In this document: one piece after another, positions 1 through 5,971 of the stretch
Layout of the letters: each line of letters begins with the position of its first letter
How positions within the stretch are numbered: position 1 is the stretch's first letter
DNA from: Jatrophihabitans sp.
GTDB taxonomy: Bacteria > Actinomycetota > Actinomycetes > Mycobacteriales > Jatrophihabitantaceae
Reading direction: 5' to 3'
Assembly: GCA_025966255.1 (NCBI GenBank)
Contig: JAOPVG010000325.1
Coordinates: 1-13,640, forward strand
Length of the DNA: 13,640 bases
Translations under genes and position numbers: made by a program
The notes under the pieces: generated by a model
Told to the model about the DNA's origin: nothing
The model's database searches: none
The model's input: only the letters and a program-made list of their open reading frames with translations

Positions 1-170
1 TCGTCGGTGGTGTGCTGGCAATCCTGGGTCTGCTCTTCACCCTGCAAGGCACCGACGTCATGAAGGGCAGCGGGATGAGTGGCACCACCTTCTGGGCGAT
101 CGCCGGTCCGGTCATCATCGTGATCGGACTTATAGTGGCTTCAATTGGGGTCAGGGGACGGGTTCGGTGA
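1..170 (+). CDS. Small membrane protein, 5'-truncated by window edge
   Basis: The reading frame is open from base 3 to the TGA at 168-170 and gives 55 C-terminal residues; the start lies before the window. Two hydrophobic stretches are visible, VLAILGLLFTLQG and FWAIAGPVIIVIGLIVASIG, joined by a Gly/Ser/Met-rich loop (GSGMSG). This suggests a two-helix membrane protein that was probably under 80 residues when complete. It resembles short uncharacterised actinobacterial membrane proteins with an LQG...GSxMSG loop, but I know of no function for them. Its stop overlaps the GTG of the next gene (GTGA, 167-170), so it is probably co-translated with the molybdoenzyme. Whether it works with that enzyme is unknown. 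Confidence 0.7.
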   Translation, partial: VGGVLAILGLLFTLQGTDVMKGSGMSGTTFWAIAGPVIIVIGLIVASIGVRGRVR

Positions 171-916
171 CGTTCAGGAAGTACCGAGGTACGAGGCCGG
201 ATGTGGAGGAAGCCGGCCCGGAAGTAGACGGCAAGCCGGTCGGCCGCCGAGCGATCCTTGGTTTGATCGCGCTCGCCGGCGCCGGCGTAGCCAGCGGCAC
301 GGCCATTCAGGATGGTTTGGCCAACTTCCTGGCGCCCCTGGAGCTTCGTGATCCGACCGGCCTGATCGCCCTGATTCCGGTGGGTGACACCTTCCGGTTC
401 TACTCGGTCACCGGCACTGTGCCGACGAAGAATGCCCAGACCTACCGGCTCGCGATCGATGGCATGGTTACTCATACCGCGTCGTACACGCTGGCTGATC
501 TGCAGGCGATGCCACAGACCGCGCTCGTCCGTGACTTTCAATGCATAACGGGCTGGCACGTGCCACAGGTGCACTGGTCGGGCGTCCGGCTGTCGACGCT
601 GCTCGATCGTGCGGCGCCGTTAGCCGGCGCGACTGCGGTTCGATTCCGTTCCTTCGACGGCACATATACCGAAAGCCTCACGCTGGACCAGGCCAGGCTG
701 GATGACGTCATAGTCGCCTTGCAGATGCTCGGTGGGCCAATCACACACAATCACGGCGGACCGGTCCGAATGTACGTCGCCCCGATGTACGGCTACAAAA
801 GCACGAAGTGGGTTTCCGGCATTGAGCTGACCGCCAACGTCGACCCGGGCTATTGGGAGCATCGAGGCTATCCGGTCGATGGTTTCATCAACCCCCCGCA
901 GGGCAATGGCGCATGA
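167..916 (+). CDS. Exported sulfite-oxidase-fold molybdopterin-dependent oxidoreductase
   Basis: The 249-residue product matches the oxidoreductase molybdopterin-binding domain (sulfite oxidase/MsrP fold). A twin-Arg stretch (GRRAILG, residues 26-32) precedes a hydrophobic segment of about 15 residues, which fits Tat export or an uncleaved membrane anchor. The domain covers about 75-235. Cys126 in DFQCITGW is in the place of the cysteine that ligates molybdenum, followed by WSGVRL. The family signature GGPVRMYVAPMYGYKSTKW lies near the C terminus. The substrate is not evident; relatives oxidise sulfite or reduce methionine sulfoxide and other S/N-oxides. The GTG start at 167 has AGGGGA 8 bp upstream and overlaps the previous stop. 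The 3' end overlaps the cytochrome b gene (ATGA), the likely electron partner. Confidence 0.88.
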   Translation: MTFRKYRGTRPDVEEAGPEVDGKPVGRRAILGLIALAGAGVASGTAIQDGLANFLAPLELRDPTGLIALIPVGDTFRFYSVTGTVPTKNAQTYRLAIDGMVTHTASYTLADLQAMPQTALVRDFQCITGWHVPQVHWSGVRLSTLLDRAAPLAGATAVRFRSFDGTYTESLTLDQARLDDVIVALQMLGGPITHNHGGPVRMYVAPMYGYKSTKWVSGIELTANVDPGYWEHRGYPVDGFINPPQGNGA

Positions 917-1569
917 CCGGCACGGTTCGGCGGTTCGGTAAGGTCACCCGCGCTGTGCACTGGACGGTCGCGTTGTTGATGATCATCTGCATTGTCACCG
1001 CCGCGATCCTGTACAACGCGTCGTTCGCGGTGGCGATCGGGCACCGTCGTCTCGTCGAACTCGTCCACGTCTACTCCGGATTCGCGCTACCGGTGCCAAT
1101 CCTGCTTGGCGCGATTTCGGCGGCGTATCGGCTGGACCTGCGACGCCTCAACCGGTTCACACGAGCGGAATGGCGCTGGCTGCGTTCTCGGCGCCGACGC
1201 GATGGTTCGATCAAGGTCGGCAAATTCAATGCCGGCCAGAAGCTCAATGCCGCTTTGAGCGGTGGCGCGATCGCCGCCTTGCTCGGTACCGGAATCATCA
1301 TGTACTTCCCCAGCCTGACGCGATTGTCCTGGCGAACCGGGGCCACCTTCGTCCACGACTGGTTCGCACTCGCGGTCGGACTGCTCGTGATCGGTCATAT
1401 CTTCTACGCGATCAAGGATTCCGAAGCGCGACGCGGAATGCGGACCGGGCGGGTTTCGGCCTCGTGGGCCTGGGCCGAGCATGCGGCCTGGGCCGAGGAG
1501 GTGCTTGGTTCACAGCAGGACAAGGTGCGTGAATCACAGCCGGACGTTGAACAAGAACACTTGCAGTGA
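913..1569 (+). CDS. Cytochrome b, formate dehydrogenase gamma-subunit-like
   Basis: The 218-residue membrane protein has four predicted helices at about 14-36, 47-72, 112-133 and 146-168. Histidines that could ligate haem b lie in or beside them: H16, H44, H52, H148 and H162. FNAGQKLNAALSGG (105-118) and the tail MRTGRVSASWAWAEHAAW resemble formate dehydrogenase gamma subunits (FdnI/FdoI; the usual cores are KxNAGQK and a WAxxHH-like tail). The role would be to pass electrons between the quinone pool and the exported molybdoenzyme. I chose ATG 913 because it overlaps the upstream TGA; extending to 853 would run through the molybdoenzyme gene. No formate dehydrogenase alpha or beta subunit is visible nearby, so the partner is most likely the upstream enzyme. 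Confidence 0.87.
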   Translation: MTGTVRRFGKVTRAVHWTVALLMIICIVTAAILYNASFAVAIGHRRLVELVHVYSGFALPVPILLGAISAAYRLDLRRLNRFTRAEWRWLRSRRRRDGSIKVGKFNAGQKLNAALSGGAIAALLGTGIIMYFPSLTRLSWRTGATFVHDWFALAVGLLVIGHIFYAIKDSEARRGMRTGRVSASWAWAEHAAWAEEVLGSQQDKVRESQPDVEQEHLQ

Positions 1570-1586
1570 GCCCGAATCGCTCGGTA

Positions 1587-1600
1587 GTCGGCTCGCCGAC
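1587..1600. terminator. Hairpin between convergent genes
   Basis: GTCGGC and GCCGAC are perfect inverted arms around TC; a realistic fold has a 5-bp stem and a CTCG loop. It lies in the 38-bp gap between the cytochrome b stop (1569) and the stop of the minus-strand DUF5313 gene (1608). No T-run follows on either strand, so it may be a weak bidirectional terminator or 3'-end stabiliser. Confidence 0.4.
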
Positions 1601-1607
1601 GGGCGGG

Positions 1608-2033
1608 TCACCAGTTGCGGAGCCGCTGGGCGATCTCGTCGCGCTTGGCCCGCAGGGCTGGGCCCGAACGCCAGTCGTATCCCGCCTGGACCAAGCGGTG
1701 CTCGGTTGACTCATTGATCCACGGCGCGGTGAACAGCAGCGCGCATGCCCCCGCGACGACGGCGGTCAACGCACGCAATTGCGGGGGGGCCGGTAGGAAG
1801 ATTGCGATCAGGGCGACGGGCAGCGCGGCCGCAGCCACGAGGCGCGCCAGATGGCGCGCTACCCATGACGAACAGGTCGTGTCGTACAGGACCCAGATGG
1901 CGTGGCGCCGCGGCAGCGGTCCCCAGTACGCGTACCAGAGCCATAGCGCCGGATTGGGCCGAACACGAGGCGTTACGGCCAAGCCGAGCGACTCCGCCGC
2001 GATCTCCCACGCCTTGCTGGAACGGCCCCGCAC
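1608..2033 (-). CDS. DUF5313-family membrane protein
   Basis: The 141-residue protein has the layout of the actinobacterial DUF5313 family: an RPNPALWLWYAYWGPLPRR segment (25-43), an amphipathic stretch to about 60, two membrane helices at about 64-82 and 88-106, and a charged tail with EHRLVQAGYD and RAKRDE. The function of the family is unknown. The GTG start at 2033 is supported by GAGG 5 bp upstream (GAGGATTGA then GTG). Family members usually start close to the RPNP motif, so this one has about 20 extra N-terminal residues; a TTG near residue 17 is a less likely alternative. It stands alone, convergent with the cytochrome b gene. Confidence 0.78.
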   Translation of the reverse strand: MRGRSSKAWEIAAESLGLAVTPRVRPNPALWLWYAYWGPLPRRHAIWVLYDTTCSSWVARHLARLVAAAALPVALIAIFLPAPPQLRALTAVVAGACALLFTAPWINESTEHRLVQAGYDWRSGPALRAKRDEIAQRLRNW

Positions 2034-2058
2034 TCAATCCTCACCGCCGACCGATAAC

Positions 2059-2073
2059 GCCCGAACTTCGGGC
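2059..2073. promoter_or_regulatory. Perfect 7-1-7 palindrome upstream of DUF5313 gene
   Basis: GCCCGAA and TTCGGGC flank a single C. The site lies 25 bp before the GTG of the minus-strand DUF5313 gene. It could be an operator or a 6-bp stem with a 3-base loop in the leader RNA. No matching regulator is recognised. Confidence 0.3.
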
Positions 2074-2244
2074 CGCTCGCGCACTAGTCACGCTACCCGG
2101 CTCGGTCCGCGACGTTGCCGCAGCTTGAGTCGGGACCACTCGCCCGTTCGGCGGGCGGGCATGATCTCCAACCACACGACTGATTCCAGCCATTGGCTGC
2201 CCGTGCTCGAAGTACGTGCACGTCGGTCTCGCGCAGGGAGGGCT

Positions 2245-2282
2245 CGGGACTCCGAGTCCCGGCTACGGGCCCGCTTCCGGGC
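2245..2282 (-). terminator. Two tandem hairpins after the DUF480-methyltransferase gene
   Basis: CGGGACTC and GAGTCCCG pair around a single C at 2245-2261 (in practice a 7-bp stem with a 3-base loop). GCCCG and CGGGC pair around CTTC at 2269-2282. Both lie 8-45 bp past the minus-strand stop at 2290. There is no U-tract, so this is a hairpin-only terminator candidate of the kind common in high-GC actinomycetes. Confidence 0.45.
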
Positions 2283-2289
2283 GGCCCAG

Positions 2290-3498
2290 TTACGGCTTGC
2301 GGGCGAGGACGTACAGGCGCTCGGTGGTTTCGCCGCGGGCGGTGAACGGGCCGCGGTGATACCACTCGATGTCGACCAGGCCGGTCTGCTCAACGACAGC
2401 GAGGATGGCGGCGCGGTCGTGTAGGACGAAGTCGAGGTCGATCTCGTGGCCGAACCAGTCGGTGACGGTGCGTACGTCGGCGCCGGTGTGGAGGGCGAGC
2501 ACGAGCCAGCCGTTCGCGCGCAGGGGTCGCGCGAGTGAGGCCATCGCGGCCGGCAGTTCGGACGCGGCGAGGTGGATGAGTGAGTACCACGCGAGCACGG
2601 CGCCCCACCCGTCGTGGGTGGGGGGACGCACCAGCCGGCGCAGGTCGCCGACCTGGTAGCTGACGCCGGGGTAGCGGCGGCGGGCCTCGTCCACCATCTC
2701 CGGCGTGAGGTCGAGACCGGTTGCGTCTGCGCCCGCCTCGGCCAGGAACGCGGCGACGTGGCCTGGGCCGGTGCCGACCTCGATCACGGGCGCATTGCCG
2801 GACAACTCGACCACCCGGCGCAGCAACCACGATTCGAATGGCAGGGCAGCCAGTTCATCGCTGAGTTGCTCGGCATAGGACTCGGCAACCGCGGCGTACG
2901 CCGCGCGGACCTTGTCGTCGCGCGCCTCGGGCCCGGCGTCGAGCACCGACTCGCGGTCGACGGGCATCGAGCCTGCCGTCGCCTCGGGCGCCATGACCGG
3001 GCCGAGCAGGTGGATCCAACGGTTGTCCTGCTGGCCCGGTCGGCGCGGGAGCTCGCGCACCATCGGGGTCTCGCCACCGGCCATGCGAGCCAGGCACGCC
3101 TCCACCTCAGTGCGGTCGGAGAAGCGGTGCAGCCGCTCGGTGCGCGTCTTGAGCGCTCCGGAGGGCTGGGGCCCGCGCAGCAACAACACGGTGAGCAGCG
3201 CTCGCTCGTCCGGCGCGATCCCGCGTCGCTGCGCGAATGTCTGGACGTACTTCACCACGCGGCTGCCCGCGCCCTGCCAGGTAAGGGCAACAAGGTCCTT
3301 GTCCTTCAGCGCCCGCAGCGTCCGATGCACCAGTTCCTCGTCGAAGTCGACGACGGGCTCTCGGCTGCTGGTCTGGTTGCACGCCGCGCGCACCGAGTTG
3401 ATGCTCATGGGGTAGGACCCGGGGACCGTGATCTCCTTCTCCAGCAGGCTGCCGAGCACGCGCTGTTCGACACCATCGAGCACCGGCAGTTCGACCAC
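2290..3498 (-). CDS. YceH/DUF480 domain fused to class I SAM-dependent methyltransferase
   Basis: The 402-residue two-domain protein begins with a YceH-like (DUF480) module at about 5-165. Its family pattern is clear: EQRVLGSLLEKE (11-22), YPMSINSVRAACNQ (29-42), then LVHRTLRALKDKDLV, followed by a second winged-helix-like part with LLTVLLLRGPQPSGAL. After a linker (about 166-200) comes a class I methyltransferase: a pre-core helix AYAAVAESYAEQL, motif I VIEVGTGPGHVAAFLAEAG (238-256) for SAM binding, and acidic residue D263 in GLDLTP. The methyl acceptor cannot be told. Canonical YceH proteins are about 215 residues with no methyltransferase. The GTG start at 3498 has a weak ribosome-binding site but fits the DUF480 N terminus. 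It stands alone, with no operon partner. Confidence 0.85.
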   Translation of the reverse strand: MVELPVLDGVEQRVLGSLLEKEITVPGSYPMSINSVRAACNQTSSREPVVDFDEELVHRTLRALKDKDLVALTWQGAGSRVVKYVQTFAQRRGIAPDERALLTVLLLRGPQPSGALKTRTERLHRFSDRTEVEACLARMAGGETPMVRELPRRPGQQDNRWIHLLGPVMAPEATAGSMPVDRESVLDAGPEARDDKVRAAYAAVAESYAEQLSDELAALPFESWLLRRVVELSGNAPVIEVGTGPGHVAAFLAEAGADATGLDLTPEMVDEARRRYPGVSYQVGDLRRLVRPPTHDGWGAVLAWYSLIHLAASELPAAMASLARPLRANGWLVLALHTGADVRTVTDWFGHEIDLDFVLHDRAAILAVVEQTGLVDIEWYHRGPFTARGETTERLYVLARKP

Positions 3499-3508
3499 AA
3501 CGCCGAGG

Positions 3509-3568
3509 CTATCCGAGCGGCCAGTTCGTCTTCCCGATGGCGAAGGCAGCGTTGATCCGAACGATCAC
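3509..3568 (-). pseudogene. 19-codon fragment resembling the start of a P-loop ATPase/kinase
   Basis: Read from GTG at 3566-3568 to TAG at 3509-3511, this encodes MIVRINAAFAIGKTNWPLG. Many actinobacterial P-loop kinases begin with a very similar strand and Walker A, MIVxINGAFGxGKTT. Here both glycines before GKT are alanine or isoleucine and the frame stops five residues after it. It could be the eroded 5' end of such a gene or a short leader ORF ending 10 bp before the DUF480-methyltransferase start. Chance is not excluded, because only about 14 residues match. Confidence 0.25.
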
Positions 3569-3657
3569 CAACCGAGCGCAGATACGGGCCCGGCCCGCGG
3601 TCGAGGCTGAGGGGCGCCCGACATCTGTAGGTTTCGACAGCGAGGCACGCAGTAAGC

Positions 3658-3673
3658 CTGTGCAGGTACACAG
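3658..3673 (+). promoter_or_regulatory. Candidate operator upstream of the catabolic operon
   Basis: CTGTG and CACAG form an inverted repeat around six bases. The site contains GTG-N4-TACACAG (3660-3673), which recurs at 9617-9630 upstream of the hydrolase-importer operon. It ends 71 bp before the first LLM oxidoreductase gene. It could be a binding site for the PucR-type regulator in this cluster, or a shared promoter element. Confidence 0.4.
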
Positions 3674-3690
3674 CGCACGAACTCGCGCAT

Positions 3691-3735
3691 CCCTGGTCAA
3701 CTAAGGACGTCGCGGAAGGACCGCGATCCAGGGGG
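3691..3735 (+). promoter_or_regulatory. Leader with a stem that could mask the ribosome-binding site
   Basis: The Shine-Dalgarno sequence of the first LLM gene, AGGGGG (3730-3735), lies 9 bp before its ATG. CCCTGG at 3691-3696 can pair with CCAGGG at 3728-3733, covering most of that site. Nested inside is a second stem, TCGCGG (3710-3715) with CCGCGA (3721-3726), closing a five-base loop. Such a fold could limit translation unless opened. No known riboswitch class is recognised. Confidence 0.35.
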
Positions 3736-3744
3736 TGTCGCCGC

Positions 3745-4806
3745 ATGCAGTTTGGTCTCGCCGTTCCGACGGGCACCGAGGGCATGATGTACCCCGTCCC
3801 GTACGCGGACCCAGATCAGGCAGTCGAGCTGGCCGTGTACGCCGAACAACTCGGCTTCGATTCTGTGTGGGGCAACGACCACATCAGCACGCAGGCGTAC
3901 GTCCGCGCGGAATTCGAGAAACCCCCGCGCTTCTATGACCCCTACCTCTACCTGTCTTTCGTCGCGGCCCGGACGAGGACGATCCGGCTGGCCACTGCCA
4001 TCACGGTGATGACGTTCCGTCATCCGGTCGTCGTCGCCAAGCAGGCGATGACCCTCGACCAACTTTCCGGCGGTCGATTCAGCCTCGGGCTGGGCATCGG
4101 CGCCTACCGCGAGGAAACCGAGGCGATGTGGCCTGGCCGGCGCATGCATCGCGGCCACTACGCGGACGAGTTCATGCGTTCGCTCGACCTGCTTCTGACC
4201 GAGCGACGCGCGACCTTCACCGGCGACTACATCAGCTTCACCGACGTTGAGAGCTATCCCAAGGCGGTGCAGGATCCACTGCCGGTGCTCTCCGGTGGCA
4301 ATGCAGCCGGCTCGAAGGAACGTGCGGGAAAGTACGCGCACGGGTGGTTGCCGGCGTGCCTGACGCCCGCCGAGATGGCCGCCGGTGTCGCCGACGTGCG
4401 CCGCAGCGCTGAGGCCGTGGGGCGCACGCTGCCCGCAGACTTCGACGTGGCGCCGCAAATGTCTGTGGCCATCGCATCGACCGAGCAGGGCGCGGCGGAA
4501 ACGTTCCAGTCTTCGCAGCTGTACAACCACATGCGCTCGCTCTCCGAATCGACCCTCAAAGGACGCCAGGCGGACTGGGCCGAAAGAAACTTGATCGGTA
4601 CCCCGGAGAGGGTGATCGACCAGGTAGGGCGCTACGCCGAGGCCGGCGTCACGACACTGTCCGGGCTGTTGTTCGCGTCCAATGACGTCTCGCACACCCG
4701 AGATCAAATGCAACAATTCGCCGAGACGGTCATCGCCGTCGTGAACGGTAAGCCCGCCGCACCCGAACGGGCGCAGGTCAGGGCACCGGAGGATCTTCGT
4801 GACTGA
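3745..4806 (+). CDS. LLM-class flavin/F420-dependent oxidoreductase 1
   Basis: The 353-residue protein is a full-length luciferase-like TIM-barrel oxidoreductase. Visible family features are the first strand MQFGLAVPTG, EQLGFDSVWGNDH (34-46), and the core run from about 81 to 120 (RLATAITVMTFRHPVVVAKQ followed by LDQLSGGRFSLGLGIG). The C-terminal part has NLIGTPERVIDQV and a GVTTLSGLLF strand. Enzymes of this class use reduced FMN or F420 to oxidise, or insert oxygen into, varied organic molecules; the cofactor cannot be read from sequence alone. ATG 3745 has AGGGGG 9 bp upstream. It is the first gene of a four-gene overlapping operon and overlaps the M24 gene by 8 bp. Confidence 0.88.
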   Translation: MQFGLAVPTGTEGMMYPVPYADPDQAVELAVYAEQLGFDSVWGNDHISTQAYVRAEFEKPPRFYDPYLYLSFVAARTRTIRLATAITVMTFRHPVVVAKQAMTLDQLSGGRFSLGLGIGAYREETEAMWPGRRMHRGHYADEFMRSLDLLLTERRATFTGDYISFTDVESYPKAVQDPLPVLSGGNAAGSKERAGKYAHGWLPACLTPAEMAAGVADVRRSAEAVGRTLPADFDVAPQMSVAIASTEQGAAETFQSSQLYNHMRSLSESTLKGRQADWAERNLIGTPERVIDQVGRYAEAGVTTLSGLLFASNDVSHTRDQMQQFAETVIAVVNGKPAAPERAQVRAPEDLRD

Positions 4807-5971
4807 TTCGCTTATTGCGCAACGCATCTCGAAGTTGCGCGCACATCTGGCAGCGGCTCCGTTCGACGCGTTTCTGGCCGTCTCTGCGGCTAACGTCCTC
4901 TACGCCACCGGCTATCGCAGCCTCGGCGCGAGTGTGCACGGCATACCGTCCATGGGCGCGTTGGTGGGCGGGGACCGGACCGTTGTCGTCGGACCGGTGG
5001 CCGACTCCGCGCCGGCCACGGACAGCGCAATCGCCGTCGACGATTACGTGCCCTACGGGCGGTTCTACTTCGAATCGGCCACCGAGCTGCCGCCCGCGTT
5101 CGCGCCCGACGCGCATGTCGGCTTCGTCGACGCGATGGTCGCGGCGGTGGCCTCGTGCCACCTCAGCACGGCAGCGATCGGCGTGGACGAGGCAGCCCTC
5201 AACCCGTCGACGTTGGCCCAGCTCTCCGTCGCACTCCCCGACGTGCGATTCGTCGACGCCTCCTCGTGGGCGCTGCGCGTACGCGCAGCCAAGCTGGCCG
5301 GCGAGGTTGAGCTTCTGGAGCGGAGCGCCCGCTTGGCCGAGGACGGCGTCGCCGCCGCGATCGAGGCCGCGGTCGTGGGCAGCACCGAACGTGAACTCGC
5401 CTCTATCGTCTCCAGCCACATGGCCGCCGCCGGTGCCGAACCGAGGTTCGTCGTCGCCACCACCGGGCCGCGGAGCGCGTTCGCCGACGTGTACCCATCC
5501 GACCAGGCCATCGTGCCGGGCGACTTGGTTCGCTTCGACGTCGGCTGCGTGGTCGACGGCTACTGGTCTGATATCGGTCGGACCGCCGTAGTCGGCGAAC
5601 CGGACAGCCTCCAGGCGAAGCGGTATGCGGCGATCCTGGAGGGTGAGGAGCAGCAGCTCGCCGCAATCCGGCCTGGCGTGAGCGCGCGGTCGATCTTCGA
5701 GCTGGCCCTCGACGTCGTGGAGGCGAATGGGGTGTCGCCCTACCGCCGCCAGCACTGCGGGCACGGCATCGGGCTCGATGTCTATGAGCCCCCCATCATC
5801 AATCGGGCAACCGACGCGCTCCTGGAGGAGGGCATGACGTTCTGTCTCGAGACGCCGTATTACGTGCTTGGCTGGGGCGGAATGATGGTGGAGGACACCA
5901 TCGTGCTCACCGCTGACGGGCACCGTCGGTTCACCGTGACCGATCGCGGCATGCGCATCATCGCCGCGTGA
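4799..5971 (+). CDS. M24-family metallohydrolase (Xaa-Pro peptidase-like)
   Basis: The 390-residue product has a creatinase-type N-terminal domain (about 1-160) and a pita-bread M24 catalytic domain (about 165-385). All five dinuclear-metal ligands are in place: D247 and D258 (FDVG...YWSDIG, 11 apart), H322 in CGHGIGLDVYEPP, E351 in FCLETPYY and E365 in MMVEDTIVL. That argues for a metal-dependent peptidase or amide hydrolase rather than metal-free creatinase. In this operon it more likely cleaves an amide or imide in the imported compound than general dipeptides, but that is inference. The GTG start at 4799 has GGAGGA (4788-4793) 5 bp upstream, a very strong site lying inside the preceding gene. 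Confidence 0.88.
   Translation: MTDSLIAQRISKLRAHLAAAPFDAFLAVSAANVLYATGYRSLGASVHGIPSMGALVGGDRTVVVGPVADSAPATDSAIAVDDYVPYGRFYFESATELPPAFAPDAHVGFVDAMVAAVASCHLSTAAIGVDEAALNPSTLAQLSVALPDVRFVDASSWALRVRAAKLAGEVELLERSARLAEDGVAAAIEAAVVGSTERELASIVSSHMAAAGAEPRFVVATTGPRSAFADVYPSDQAIVPGDLVRFDVGCVVDGYWSDIGRTAVVGEPDSLQAKRYAAILEGEEQQLAAIRPGVSARSIFELALDVVEANGVSPYRRQHCGHGIGLDVYEPPIINRATDALLEEGMTFCLETPYYVLGWGGMMVEDTIVLTADGHRRFTVTDRGMRIIAA

Larger units (their letters stand above)
2034..2289. other. Non-coding spacer between two minus-strand genes
   Basis: This 256-bp spacer lies between the start of the DUF5313 gene and the stop of the methyltransferase fusion gene. It should hold the DUF5313 promoter. No clear -35/-10 pair, tRNA or mobile-element end was found. 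The recognisable contents are the palindrome at 2059-2073 and two hairpins beside the fusion gene's stop. Confidence 0.5.
3569..3744. other. Non-coding part of the divergent spacer before the LLM operon
   Basis: This spacer separates the minus-strand methyltransferase fusion (and the short P-loop-like fragment) from the plus-strand catabolic operon. It should contain promoters in both directions. I recognise the operator-like repeat at 3658-3673 and the stem-forming leader at 3691-3735, but no convincing -35/-10 pair. Confidence 0.5.

Noticed and set aside
2059..2073. LexA/SOS box
   Set aside because: The actinobacterial SOS box is TCGAAC-N4-GTTCGA; this palindrome has a single central base and different arms.
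1615..2424. Plus-strand frame of 269 codons across the DUF5313 gene and spacer
   Set aside because: Ser/Arg-rich and without motifs; the DUF5313 match on the other strand is convincing.
2614..3555. Plus-strand open frame of 313 codons opposite the fusion gene
   Set aside because: No domain seen; the minus-strand frame carries intact DUF480 and methyltransferase motifs.
3697..4827. Minus-strand frame of 376 codons opposite LLM 1
   Set aside because: Shadow of the LLM gene; composition rich in Arg/His/Gly and no family features.
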